From an uncultured Collinsella sp. (GTDB lineage: Bacteria; Actinomycetota; Coriobacteriia; Coriobacteriales; Coriobacteriaceae): a stretch of 37,059 bases of DNA. The notes beneath the pieces are model-generated. The model was not told where the DNA came from, made no database searches, and saw only the letters and a list, made by a program, of their open reading frames with translations. The first letter of the stretch is position 1. Each line of letters begins with the position of its first letter. The position numbers and the translations under genes are program-made. Positions 15,270 through 23,927 of this stretch are shown here, one piece after another. The stretch spans positions 1 to 37,059 of the forward strand of contig CABSKX010000019.1 of the NCBI GenBank assembly GCA_902478365.1, given 5' to 3'.

Positions 15270-16566
15270 TACCGCATCCGCAGCACCCCGCGTGCCCAAG
15301 CGCGTCGCCGCCGTCATTCTCAACTCGCTCAAGGGCGGCGTTGTCCCGCGCATCGGCCTTCCCTATATCACCGTGGGGCGAGAGGTCGAGATTCGCGCTC
15401 TGCTCACCGACCTGAGCCTCATCGCCGATGGCGGCGCAAGCTTCCGTTTCCTAGTCGGTCGCTACGGCGCCGGCAAGAGCTTTTTGCTCCAGACGATCCG
15501 CACGCACGCCATGGGCGAGGGATTCGTCGTGGCCGATGCCGACCTATCCCCTGAGCGCCGTCTGCAGGGCGGCCAGGGACAGGGCCTTGCCACCTACCGT
15601 GAGCTCATCCGCAACATATCGACCAAGACGCGCCCCGAGGGCGGTGCGCTCAACCTTATCCTGGATCGCTGGGTCGCCTCGTGTGCCGATGCCGACGAGT
15701 CTGCCGTCAATGCCCAACTGGCCCCACTCGAGGAAATGGTCCACGGCTTCGACTTCGCCCGCATGCTCCGCCGCTACCGCGCGGCCGTATCCGAGGGCGA
15801 CGAAGAAGCTATGAGCCGCGTGACCAAATGGATTCGCGGCGAGTACCGCACCAAGAGTGAGGCACGCGCCGAGCTGGGCTCCTCGACCATCATCAGCGAT
15901 GACGACTGGTACGACTACGTTAAGCTCATTGCGCGCTTTTTGGTCTGCAGCGGCTACAAGGGCATGCTGGTGCTCATCGACGAGCTCGTGAATCTGTATA
16001 AGATTCCCAACGCCATCACACGCCAATACAACTACGAGAAGATCCTGACCATGTACAACGACACGCTCCAGGGCAAGGCGCAGTATCTGGGCATGATCAT
16101 GGGCGGCACGCCAACCTCCATCGAAGACCGCCGCCGTGGCGTGTTCTCCTACGAGGCCCTGCGAAGTCGACTCGCTCAGGGCCGCTTTGCACGCGAGGAC
16201 CTTAAGGACATGCTCGCGCCCATCATCCGCCTGCAGCCACTCACCTACGAGGAGTTGCTGGTGCTCATCGAAAAGCTCATGCAGATTCATGCCGGCTACT
16301 TTGGCTGGACGCCCACGTTTACCGAGAACGACTTGGTGGACTTCCTCAAGATTGAGTTTGGCCGCGTGGGGGCCGACACACATCTGACGCCGCGTGAAGT
16401 CATTCGTGACTTTATCGAGCTGCTCGACATCCTATGCCAAAACCCCGACGCCAACGTGGCCGAGTTGCTGCAAAGCGTCGGCGGCGACGCGCTGGCGCCG
16501 GCAGCCGCAACAGACGACACCGGCACCGCGGACGACGACCGCAACTTTGCCGAATTCACCATCTAA
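15262..16566 (+). CDS. BrxD-like (DUF2791) P-loop ATPase
   Basis: 434 residues. Walker A is VGRYGAGKSF (about 65-74) and Walker B is MLVLIDELVNLYK (near 240). The opening GGVVPRIGLPYITVGREVEI and the later GGTPTSIEDRRRGVFSYEAL with EALRSRLA match DUF2791 / BREX BrxD-type ATP-binding proteins. Such ATPases act with an Lhr-like helicase (BrxHI) in some BREX types and with TerB-N proteins in stand-alone modules. The ATG lies within the end of the TerB-type gene (8-nt overlap), so the two are coupled. It is followed, after a possible hairpin, by the helicase gene. It is predicted to be a cytoplasmic DNA-acting motor or loader. Confidence 0.85.
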   Translation: MSDTASAAPRVPKRVAAVILNSLKGGVVPRIGLPYITVGREVEIRALLTDLSLIADGGASFRFLVGRYGAGKSFLLQTIRTHAMGEGFVVADADLSPERRLQGGQGQGLATYRELIRNISTKTRPEGGALNLILDRWVASCADADESAVNAQLAPLEEMVHGFDFARMLRRYRAAVSEGDEEAMSRVTKWIRGEYRTKSEARAELGSSTIISDDDWYDYVKLIARFLVCSGYKGMLVLIDELVNLYKIPNAITRQYNYEKILTMYNDTLQGKAQYLGMIMGGTPTSIEDRRRGVFSYEALRSRLAQGRFAREDLKDMLAPIIRLQPLTYEELLVLIEKLMQIHAGYFGWTPTFTENDLVDFLKIEFGRVGADTHLTPREVIRDFIELLDILCQNPDANVAELLQSVGGDALAPAAATDDTGTADDDRNFAEFTI

Positions 16567-16592
16567 CCTGCCAAAAAGGGACAGGTTTTTTT
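16565..16592 (+). terminator. Terminator-like hairpin inside the operon
   Basis: AACCTG (16565-16570), starting in the ATPase stop codon, pairs with CAGGTT (16582-16587), which runs into TTTTTTT. The stem is only 6 bp, so partial termination between ATPase and helicase is more likely than a full stop. Confidence 0.45.
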
Positions 16593-16681
16593 GGTAGGTT
16601 TTATCTGGGCAAACGCCGATGTTGCAAGATATCGAACCGTTGCCCGTTGCGTTGATCAGCCCGTTGATGAGAGGAGGCCCC

Positions 16682-19126
16682 GTGAACGCCTTTGACCGCT
16701 ACGCCCCGTTTATCCAAGACTTCATCTACTCCCACGATTGGGAGAGTCTGCGCTCCATCCAGGTTGCGGCGGCAGATGCCATCTTCAACACGCAAGACAA
16801 TGTGCTCCTGACGGCATCCACGGCATCTGGCAAAACCGAGGCAGCCTTCTTTCCCATCCTGACCGAGTTTTGGGAGAACCCGCCCGCAAGCGTTGGCGCC
16901 CTCTATATTGGCCCCCTCAAGGCACTCATCAACGACCAGTTCGTTCGCCTCAACGATCTGTGCGAAGAGGCCGATATCCCCGTCTGGCACTGGCACGGCG
17001 ATGTCTCGCAGTCGCACAAGGCAAAGCTCATCAAAAAGCCAAGCGGCATCCTACAGATTACGCCCGAATCACTCGAGGCACTCCTGATCCACAAGCACAT
17101 GGCAATCCCGCGTATGTTCTGCGACCTGCGCTATGTGGTCATCGACGAGGTCCACTCGCTCATGCGCGGTGACCGCGGCGGGCAGACGCTCTGCCTTATC
17201 GAGCGTCTTTCGCGCATGGCGGGCGTGCGGCCCCGGCGCATTGGCCTTTCGGCCACCATCGGGGACCCGGAACGCACGGGCGCCTTCTTGTCGCAGGGGA
17301 CGGGACGCGACTGCGTCATCCCCCGCTTTGAGGAGCCGCGCCGCGTGTGGCGTATCTCCATGGAGCACTTCTACAACTCGGGTCCCCAGGCGCAGCAGCG
17401 GGGATTCGAGAGCATGGGTCCTCAAGAGGCCGAAGTGCTTGCGTGCGAGCGCATTGAGGCGACACCACCCGCGGCACTGCCGTCCGGTGTCCAAGACGTG
17501 CGCCACAGCGGACAACTCACACAGGAGGAACGCCGCCAACGTCGCGAGCAGGCACGGGGCAAGGCCGCTTCCAAAGACCGTCGCACATCCTCAGCCCCCG
17601 AGGGCGAAGTCGACATCCCGCAGGCAACCGAACAGGCACTGCTCAACCCCACCGACACCGCACCCGACAACGCCGACCCCGGCATGGGCTACATCTTTGA
17701 ACATACCCGCGGCCGCAAGTGCCTAGTCTTTGCCAACTCGCGCGAGGAGGCAGAGGCCGTGTGCTCCATGCTGCGCAGCTACTGTGAAAACCGGCATGAG
17801 CCAGACCGCTTCCTTATCCATCATGGCAACCTCTCGGCATCGCTACGCGAGACCGCCGAGGAGCTCATGCGCGACGAGGAACAGGCACAGACAACCGTCA
17901 CCACCTCCACGCTGGAGCTCGGCATTGATATCGGTCGCCTGGAGCGCGCGTTCCAGATCGATGCACCGTTTACCGTCAGCTCCTTTTTGCAGCGCATGGG
18001 GCGCACGGGACGCCGCGATCTTCCGCCTGAGATGTGGTTTGTCATGCGCGAGGAAGAGCCCGAGCCGCGCACGATGATGCCTGAAACGATACCTTGGAAA
18101 CTCCTCCAGGGCATCGCACTCGTACAACTCTATCGCGAAGAAAAGTGGGTCGAGCCGCCCGAACTCGATCGACTCCCCTACAGTCTGCTCTATCACCAGA
18201 CCATGTCGACCCTCGCCAGCACCGGAGAACTCACGCCAGCAGAGCTTGCCCAGCGCGTGCTCACGCTCAGCTATTTCCATCGCATCTCGGCCGATGACTA
18301 TCGCGTGCTGCTGCGTCACCTCATTGACATCGACCATATCCAGGTCACCGAGGGCGGCGGGCTCATCGTGGGTCTCGCGGGCGAGCGCATCATTAACAAC
18401 TTTAAGTTTTACGCCGTGTTCCAGGAAAACGAGGAGTTCACCGTTCGCAGCGAGTCGGCCGAGTTGGGCACGATTGTCAATCCGCCCCCGCCCGGTGAGC
18501 GCATCGCCATCGCCGGACACTGCTGGATTGTCGAGGAAGTGGACTGGAAGCGTCATACCGTCTTTGCCACGCAGGTCAAGGGCCGTGTGCCGGCTTACTT
18601 TGGCGACTGCCCCGGCGATATCAACACGCATGTGCTCGAGCGCATGCGTAAAGCGCTCAACGAGCACGCGGCATATCCGTACCTCATGGGCAACGCACGG
18701 GCACGCCTTGCACAGGCTCGTCATACCGCCGAGATTTCGGGCGCGGGAACCAAGCCGCTTATCAACCTGGGCGGCGACACCTGGGTACTCTTCCCCTGGC
18801 TGGGCAGCTACGCCTTTCTGGCGCTCGAACGTATGCTCAAGATTAAATGCGCCACGGAGCTTGGCCTTCGCGGACTCGACCCATCACGCCCGTACTTTAT
18901 GCAGTTTAAGATGAAGGCCGACGAGGAGACGTTCTTTGAGGTGCTCGCCGCCGAGGCCGAGAAGGACTTCGATCCCATCGAGCTCGTCTATCCCGGCGAG
19001 GTGCCTTACTTTGATCGTTACGATGAGTTCGTTCCCGAAGAGCTCGTGCGCAAAGGCTTCGCCGAAGGCGTGCTCGACATCGAGGGCATGAAGCAGCGCG
19101 TCCTCAGCTGGCGCGACCACGCCTAA
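16682..19126 (+). CDS. DEAD/DEAH helicase, BrxHI/Lhr-like
   Basis: 814 residues of a superfamily 2 helicase. Motif I is TASTASGKTEA (K51), motif II is VVIDEVHSL, motif III is LSATIGD and motif VI is QRMGRTGRRD. A charged Gln/Arg-rich insertion separates the two RecA lobes, and a long C-terminal part of about 350 residues follows. This layout fits Lhr-type and BREX BrxHI helicases, which translocate on single-stranded DNA. The GTG at 16682 with GAGAGGAGG four bases upstream is preferred over an in-frame ATG at 16619 without a ribosome site. It is the last gene of the TerB-type operon; the TAA is followed by AGACCAGTCTTTTTT, a weak terminator. Confidence 0.88.
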   Translation: MNAFDRYAPFIQDFIYSHDWESLRSIQVAAADAIFNTQDNVLLTASTASGKTEAAFFPILTEFWENPPASVGALYIGPLKALINDQFVRLNDLCEEADIPVWHWHGDVSQSHKAKLIKKPSGILQITPESLEALLIHKHMAIPRMFCDLRYVVIDEVHSLMRGDRGGQTLCLIERLSRMAGVRPRRIGLSATIGDPERTGAFLSQGTGRDCVIPRFEEPRRVWRISMEHFYNSGPQAQQRGFESMGPQEAEVLACERIEATPPAALPSGVQDVRHSGQLTQEERRQRREQARGKAASKDRRTSSAPEGEVDIPQATEQALLNPTDTAPDNADPGMGYIFEHTRGRKCLVFANSREEAEAVCSMLRSYCENRHEPDRFLIHHGNLSASLRETAEELMRDEEQAQTTVTTSTLELGIDIGRLERAFQIDAPFTVSSFLQRMGRTGRRDLPPEMWFVMREEEPEPRTMMPETIPWKLLQGIALVQLYREEKWVEPPELDRLPYSLLYHQTMSTLASTGELTPAELAQRVLTLSYFHRISADDYRVLLRHLIDIDHIQVTEGGGLIVGLAGERIINNFKFYAVFQENEEFTVRSESAELGTIVNPPPPGERIAIAGHCWIVEEVDWKRHTVFATQVKGRVPAYFGDCPGDINTHVLERMRKALNEHAAYPYLMGNARARLAQARHTAEISGAGTKPLINLGGDTWVLFPWLGSYAFLALERMLKIKCATELGLRGLDPSRPYFMQFKMKADEETFFEVLAAEAEKDFDPIELVYPGEVPYFDRYDEFVPEELVRKGFAEGVLDIEGMKQRVLSWRDHA

Positions 19127-19153
19127 GACCAGTCTTTTTTGGGACGGGGAGAC

Positions 19154-20032
19154 TTACTTGTCGTGAAGGACGGTGCCGAGGAAGTCGGCGTCGAAGGGCA
19201 CAGCTTCGGCAAAGGCGTAGTCGCCGTCGCTGGCGATGAGCAGGTAGTTCTCCTCGCCGCCGAACTCCGCATCGCCACATGGGACCACCCAGGCGTGGGC
19301 GAATACCTCGACTGCCGTGGCAGCGCAGTCGCGCAGGAACGTCACGTCGCTCCCCTCGTTTGCGCTCACGATATTGGCAATGTAGATGCCGCCGACATTT
19401 AGGCTGCCCCGCACCAAACGCAACGCCTCAACCGTCGCCAGCTCGCGTACGGGCTCGGCACCGCCAAAGCAATCGCTCACGACCACGTCGTAGCGACGAT
19501 GGCCCACGCTCGTCACGCCCAGATACGAACGCGCCTCGGCGGTAATCACCCTCAGGCGATCGCCCGCCGCGCGCTCCAGCTCGTCTAGGTAGAACCAGCG
19601 GCGCGCCAGACGCGTAATCTCTCCGTCATACTCGATAACGTCCATGCGCAAGCCCTCGTGCGACATCAGCGCAAATTTGGGATAGGCAAACCCACCGCCG
19701 CCCAGCATAAGCATACGGTCGATGCCGTGGCCATAAGCGTCGCGCATCGCATCCTCGGACTCAAACACGTCGTCAAACGCACGATAGTACGCAAAGACGG
19801 GCTCCGCCCAACGATCGCCGACATAGCTCGCGCTTTGGTAGACGCCGCCCTGCGCGAGCACACGGACCTCGTCGCCGCTCTCATCGTGCACGCGTTTCAC
19901 ACGCGCCAACCCATTGCGGGTTCGCGCAACCTGCAGACAGGCAGCACGAACAGCGACGGCGGCCGCACCAAGCGCCGCGGCTCCCAGGGCAACGCCGGCA
20001 ACGACGCCAGCAGAAACACTCGGCTTGTTCAT
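19154..20032 (-). CDS. Spermidine synthase-like methyltransferase-fold protein with N-terminal membrane segment
   Basis: 292 residues. An N-terminal Ala/Val-rich hydrophobic segment (residues about 8-32) is followed by a spermine/spermidine-synthase-like Rossmann domain with RMLMLGGGGFAYPKFAL, the acidic DVIEYDGEITRLARRWF, the RVITAEARSYL motif and YDVVVSDCFGG. The propylamine-transfer residues are not fully present and no decarboxylated-SAM enzyme lies nearby, so a true polyamine synthase is uncertain; many such proteins have unknown substrates. The ATG follows the Elp3 stop with no gap (TAG then ATG), so the two genes are co-transcribed. It is convergent with the helicase gene. Confidence 0.8.
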   Translation of the reverse strand: MNKPSVSAGVVAGVALGAAALGAAAVAVRAACLQVARTRNGLARVKRVHDESGDEVRVLAQGGVYQSASYVGDRWAEPVFAYYRAFDDVFESEDAMRDAYGHGIDRMLMLGGGGFAYPKFALMSHEGLRMDVIEYDGEITRLARRWFYLDELERAAGDRLRVITAEARSYLGVTSVGHRRYDVVVSDCFGGAEPVRELATVEALRLVRGSLNVGGIYIANIVSANEGSDVTFLRDCAATAVEVFAHAWVVPCGDAEFGGEENYLLIASDGDYAFAEAVPFDADFLGTVLHDK

Positions 20033-21940
20033 CTAGAGCTCCTTTTGCAGATAGAGTCCATGATCGTAAAAACCCAAATGGCGATAGTACTCGCGCGTAC
20101 CAATCGCGCTGATCACGTTGATGCGCGTATAACCCGCATCCCGGGCAATCTCGCACGCACGCTCTACGAGCAGACGCCCCAACCCATGGTGCTGGGCCGC
20201 CTGGCCTTGATACCCCACGCGCGCCGCCATGCCATAGACGTGCACCTCGCGAATCATCGCCTCGTCCGGCGTCGTCGGCAACTCGTCCGCATGCGTGGTG
20301 ACAAAGGCGCGATCGGGAAGCGACAGGCGCAAAAAGCCCGCGATCTTGCCCTGCGGCGTCACCCACTGCAAAAAGCGCTCGCGCGTCACCGGCGTCTCGT
20401 ACGCCACTTCCTCGTCAAGGGTCAACTCGTCCAGATCGGCACCCGCCGTGCTGATCTCGCGATAGCGAATCTCACGCACCATCGCACCATCACCCCGAGC
20501 AGCCAGGCGGTTCTCAACGAGCTGGCGCAGGTTGGGCTTCTTGTTGCCCACCATAATGTCGTCGGAACTAAAGTCGCGGATCATGCGACTAATGCGGCAG
20601 AACGCCGGCGTCACCACGATGTCGTCGGCCAGCACGTCGAGCAGCTCCTCCTCGGTATAGGGGCGCCACTCGCCACGCTCGTAGCAGCCCACCAGACGCG
20701 AGCCATCGATGAGCGCACACGGATAGACCTTGACCTCGTCGGGCATAAAGGCCCCCTCGGTCATAAAGCGCACGTAGTCGCGCTTGTCCCCCTCCGGCGT
20801 GGCGCCCAGCAGGTTGAGCATAAAGTGCGCGTGGATCTTAAAGCCAAACAGGCGCGCAAGCGAAAACGCCCGCTCGATCTGAGCCACCGAAATGCGACGC
20901 TCGTTGATATCGAGCAGGTGCTGGTCGAGACTCTGGATACCCATCTGAATCTTGGTGCAACCCAGGCAGCGAATGAGCGTGAGGGCCTGCGGCGTCACGG
21001 CATCGGGGCGCGTCTCGATAACGAGCCCCACCACGCGATGCTTCGCCGTCTCGTTGATGCGCTGCTGACGCTCAAGCTCCTCCATCGTTGCCGTTTGCCA
21101 CTCGGCAACCTCGCCCCACGGCGTACCGGGGCCGTACAGACGACGCACCGCGCGGTTATAGCCGCCCACGGCAGCATCCACACGCTCCTGCTCGTCGGCA
21201 ACACCGCTCGCAAGCTCGGCCTCGTCTGTCGCAATGCCGGCTGCCCGATAGCGCTCGCGGCGCTCTGTTACCACCGGCGGCAGGGCATCGGCGGGAGCGT
21301 CATCGAGCAGGCGCCCTGCCTCGGCACGGCTGATGCCCGGACGCGCCAACATGGGGTTGGCCGCTACGCCGGCGACGGCATCGTCATTGAGCGCGCGGAA
21401 GAGCTCCGACATAAACCATGCCTGATACCCTTGCGGATAGTCGCTCCAGGTGCCACCGAGCACGATGAGCTCTATCTTGTCGGTCGCATGCCCCATCTGC
21501 GAAAGCGCCGTCAAACGGGCACTCACCTGCAGATACGGATCGAAGCAATTTTGCTCCGCACGGGCACACGCCGGCTCAGCGTGCAGATAGCTCTTGGGCA
21601 TGCGCAGGTCGTTGGGGCAAAACAGGCAATCGCCCGAGCACGGCCACGGCTTGGTGATGACAGTAATGGTCGCCACGCCCGAGGCCGTGCGACGAGGCTT
21701 CATACGCAGCACCTGCAGCAGTCGACGTTCCAGCTCGGCATCGACATTCCACCCAGCCCAACGAGCCGGCTCCTCACGTTTTACCCGCTGGTAGAACGGC
21801 AGCAGGCGGCGCTTGGCCAGGTCACGTTTGTCGGCACCCTCACGGCGCGCCTCGGCATGTATCAGTTTGACGAGCGCCTTGTCGTCCACGGTCTCGCCGC
21901 GACGCAGGGCATCGAGTATGTTCAAGATAATCTGTTCCAT
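20033..21940 (-). CDS. Bacterial Elp3: tRNA wobble-uridine radical SAM/GNAT enzyme
   Basis: 635 residues with two domains. The radical SAM part has the cluster ligands CSGDCLFCPNDLRMPKSYL, then KIELIVLGGTWSDYPQGYQ and GLVIETRPDAVTP. The C-terminal part is a GNAT acetyltransferase (QHHGLGRLLVERACEIARDA, then INVISAIGTREYYRHLGFYD). Elp3 uses SAM and acetyl-CoA to put a carboxymethyl-type group on C5 of the wobble uridine of tRNA. In bacteria it acts without the other Elongator subunits, and none are found here. A large open frame on the opposite strand (19658-22144) is a GC-driven shadow. The gene is co-directional and abutting with the spermidine-synthase-like gene. Confidence 0.93.
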   Translation of the reverse strand: MEQIILNILDALRRGETVDDKALVKLIHAEARREGADKRDLAKRRLLPFYQRVKREEPARWAGWNVDAELERRLLQVLRMKPRRTASGVATITVITKPWPCSGDCLFCPNDLRMPKSYLHAEPACARAEQNCFDPYLQVSARLTALSQMGHATDKIELIVLGGTWSDYPQGYQAWFMSELFRALNDDAVAGVAANPMLARPGISRAEAGRLLDDAPADALPPVVTERRERYRAAGIATDEAELASGVADEQERVDAAVGGYNRAVRRLYGPGTPWGEVAEWQTATMEELERQQRINETAKHRVVGLVIETRPDAVTPQALTLIRCLGCTKIQMGIQSLDQHLLDINERRISVAQIERAFSLARLFGFKIHAHFMLNLLGATPEGDKRDYVRFMTEGAFMPDEVKVYPCALIDGSRLVGCYERGEWRPYTEEELLDVLADDIVVTPAFCRISRMIRDFSSDDIMVGNKKPNLRQLVENRLAARGDGAMVREIRYREISTAGADLDELTLDEEVAYETPVTRERFLQWVTPQGKIAGFLRLSLPDRAFVTTHADELPTTPDEAMIREVHVYGMAARVGYQGQAAQHHGLGRLLVERACEIARDAGYTRINVISAIGTREYYRHLGFYDHGLYLQKEL

Positions 21941-21958
21941 GCCCCCATTGTAAAGGCA

Positions 21959-21992
21959 AAGGCGCCGGAGCCGATCTCGGCTTCGGCGCCTT
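21959..21992 (-). terminator. Intrinsic terminator upstream of Elp3
   Basis: AGGCGCCGGAGCCG and CGGCTTCGGCGCCT form a 14-bp stem (one G-T) with loop ATCT. On the minus strand it is followed by TTTGCCTTT. It should end the XRE-DUF4097 transcript before the Elp3 operon. Confidence 0.7.
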
Positions 21993-22038
21993 CATCAAAG
22001 AGCGCAGCTATGGTGTATAAGTCTTCGATAACCGCCCG

Positions 22039-22941
22039 TCACTCTGAATCAAACGACATGTCGCCCGAACCGACCTCAAAACGATACGTGGCAGACTTGT
22101 CACCGTTATCGAATTCAAGATTCAAAATGGTCTCGCCGTCGTAGCCAAGCGGAAGGAAATCGCTCTCGAAGTCGCCGCTGCCCAAGGTGAGGCTCGCCTT
22201 AAAGCCCGTCGAGTTCGGAACCGTCATCTCCACATCGCCCGAGCCCACACTCACGTCCATCGACTTCGCGGGGGCCTGGTAGAGCTCGAACGTTACATCG
22301 CCCGACCCGACCTCTGCACTAAGCGCATCAGTCACGCTGCCCGCAAACCCTACATCTCCCGCACCCAGGAAAAGGTCGAAACCATCACAGGTGACACCGG
22401 CAATCTGCAGATCACCCGAGCCCACGTGCGCGTTGATCCCCTTCAGATGTTCGGCAACACGGCGCGGCAGCTCAACCGTAACCGAGCGGTCAATTGCCTT
22501 ACCGTCATCACTTCCAAACTGAGAAACCTTGAGCGTCGAGCCCTCGACGGATGCGATGTTCTGCGTCGCGGCCTTGGAGGCATCCATACCATTGGCAACG
22601 CGTCCCCGCTCGATAACGCGAGCCTTGTTGCCATCAACAACCTTGACGTCCACCGTAGCCGCATCGATATCGAAATCGAGGTAGCGAAACTCATCAGCAT
22701 CAAAGGTCGTACACGAAAGCTGCTGAGGCCGAGCGGAATAGTTACCGCTATCGTTCATAAAATCGTCGTCATCAACCACATCGTCCATACCGGACAAGCC
22801 GGGTATAACATCGTCGAGATCCCACGGGCCATCAAAATGAATCAAAGTCCGCGAAACGCCAAAAACAAGCCCGATAATCAGTACAAACGCTCCGATGCCG
22901 ACGCCCAGGCGCAGCTTGGATTCATGCGAAAGCTTCATCAT
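22039..22941 (-). CDS. DUF4097-type membrane-anchored beta-repeat protein
   Basis: 300 residues. A short cytoplasmic start, one membrane helix (LGVGIGAFVLIIGLVFGVS) and an Asp-rich spacer (GMDDVVDDDDFMNDS) lead to a repeated beta-strand domain. This has evenly spaced Gly-[Ser/Ala]-Gly-Asp turns (VGSGDLQ, LGAGDVG, VGSGDVT, VGSGDVE, LGSGDFE, VGSGDMS), the pattern of DUF4097/LiaG-like beta-helix proteins. These are usually linked to envelope stress operons. The ATG overlaps the stop of the XRE regulator (ATGA), so the pair is an operon. The likely role is extracytoplasmic, sensing or buffering envelope stress; no enzyme motif was seen. Confidence 0.88.
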   Translation of the reverse strand: MMKLSHESKLRLGVGIGAFVLIIGLVFGVSRTLIHFDGPWDLDDVIPGLSGMDDVVDDDDFMNDSGNYSARPQQLSCTTFDADEFRYLDFDIDAATVDVKVVDGNKARVIERGRVANGMDASKAATQNIASVEGSTLKVSQFGSDDGKAIDRSVTVELPRRVAEHLKGINAHVGSGDLQIAGVTCDGFDLFLGAGDVGFAGSVTDALSAEVGSGDVTFELYQAPAKSMDVSVGSGDVEMTVPNSTGFKASLTLGSGDFESDFLPLGYDGETILNLEFDNGDKSATYRFEVGSGDMSFDSE

Positions 22942-23660
22942 TCGTCACCTTCTTTGGCACATGGCTCAGCGGTGGCCGCGGTAGCCACGTCAGCATCAGG
23001 TTCCGCAGAAGTATCCTTCCCCTGGGCCCTGACCGCCACCGGCGCCGGACCAACCTGAATATCTCCACGCGCCCAATCACCATCGAGCGCACGCGCCACC
23101 CAGTGATAGATGGGAATCGTAAAGAAGATCAGCGCGGCAAAGGGGCCGGCACCAAACGGGAACATCAGCAAAAAGAACAGTAGCCAGCACACGGCCCAAT
23201 ACGGGAACGACTGGAACGGGCCCTTCACCGGAGTCGAGCCAATCGCGGTGCCACTCGTCGCCTGCGCCGTAGCGGCATTGGCGGCCTGTGCACTCCAGCT
23301 TGCCGCCTGCGCCGCCTTGGCGGCGGCGTCACTCGCCTGTGTTGCCGCCTCGGTAGCTCGTGCCGCCGCCTCATGGGTGCGTGCGCGCTCTGCCGCCTCG
23401 GCCTCGCGCTGGCGGGCGCGGTCCTCGTTCTCAAACTCGATATCGTCCTCGATCTCATCGCTCGGATTGAGCAGCTCGTCCAGGCTCACGCCATAGAGCT
23501 TGGCGAGCGAGATCAGGTTCTCGGTATCGGGCGAGCTCTCCGCGCGCTCCCATTTACTGACCGCCTGGCGCGACAGCCCCAGCTTTCGCGCCAGCCCTTC
23601 TTGGCTAAAGCCCTTGCTGCGGCGAAGGTCGGCGAGCCGCTGCGCAGTTTCTACATTCAT
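22938..23660 (-). CDS. XRE-family regulator with C-terminal membrane segments
   Basis: 240 residues. An N-terminal helix-turn-helix (residues about 4-62) reads RLADLRRSKGFSQEGLARKL, then GLSRQAVSKWERAESSPDTE. An acidic/Ala-rich coiled stretch follows, with many Ala-Ala-Thr units, then two hydrophobic helices (FPYWAVCWLLFFLLMFPFG, FAALIFFTIPIYHWVARAL). A membrane-tethered XRE regulator that controls the DUF4097 gene behind it is the natural reading. The frame is open to 23909, but the ATG at 23660 with AGGAGGAA starts the helix-turn-helix domain. It is divergent from the methyltransferase gene. Confidence 0.9.
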   Translation of the reverse strand: MNVETAQRLADLRRSKGFSQEGLARKLGLSRQAVSKWERAESSPDTENLISLAKLYGVSLDELLNPSDEIEDDIEFENEDRARQREAEAAERARTHEAAARATEAATQASDAAAKAAQAASWSAQAANAATAQATSGTAIGSTPVKGPFQSFPYWAVCWLLFFLLMFPFGAGPFAALIFFTIPIYHWVARALDGDWARGDIQVGPAPVAVRAQGKDTSAEPDADVATAATAEPCAKEGDE

Positions 23661-23851
23661 GGTTCCTCCTATGTGATGCCAGCCGTGCCGCCGGACCGTT
23701 TTTGTTCTTAAGGCGCCTTGCACAGTTAAAAATCTATCCGCCACCGCCAAAAGCATGCCACCTATTCTAGTGAGATTTTTGACAACCGGCGGTTGCGGGT
23801 GCATATGAGCTGCGGAAATGTGTCCAAACAAAGCAATGACCCGTAGCTTGG

Positions 23852-23881
23852 TTGTCCCTGTTGCGGCGTTAACGGTAGTAT
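23852..23881 (+). promoter_or_regulatory. Candidate promoter of the methyltransferase gene
   Basis: TTGTCC (23852-23857) and TAGTAT (23876-23881) are 18 bp apart, about 47 bp before the GTG start. The spacing is acceptable and the boxes are imperfect. Confidence 0.3.
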
Positions 23882-23927
23882 GGTCGTACTGTTTATTCCG
23901 CACCGCCAACGGAGGGAGTTCCGCGCC

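Noticed and set aside
19658..22144. 828-codon open frame on the plus strand
   Set aside because: It lies antisense across Elp3 and the spermidine-synthase-like gene, both with clear motifs. The product is His/Arg/Leu-rich without domains, typical of a shadow frame in GC-rich DNA.
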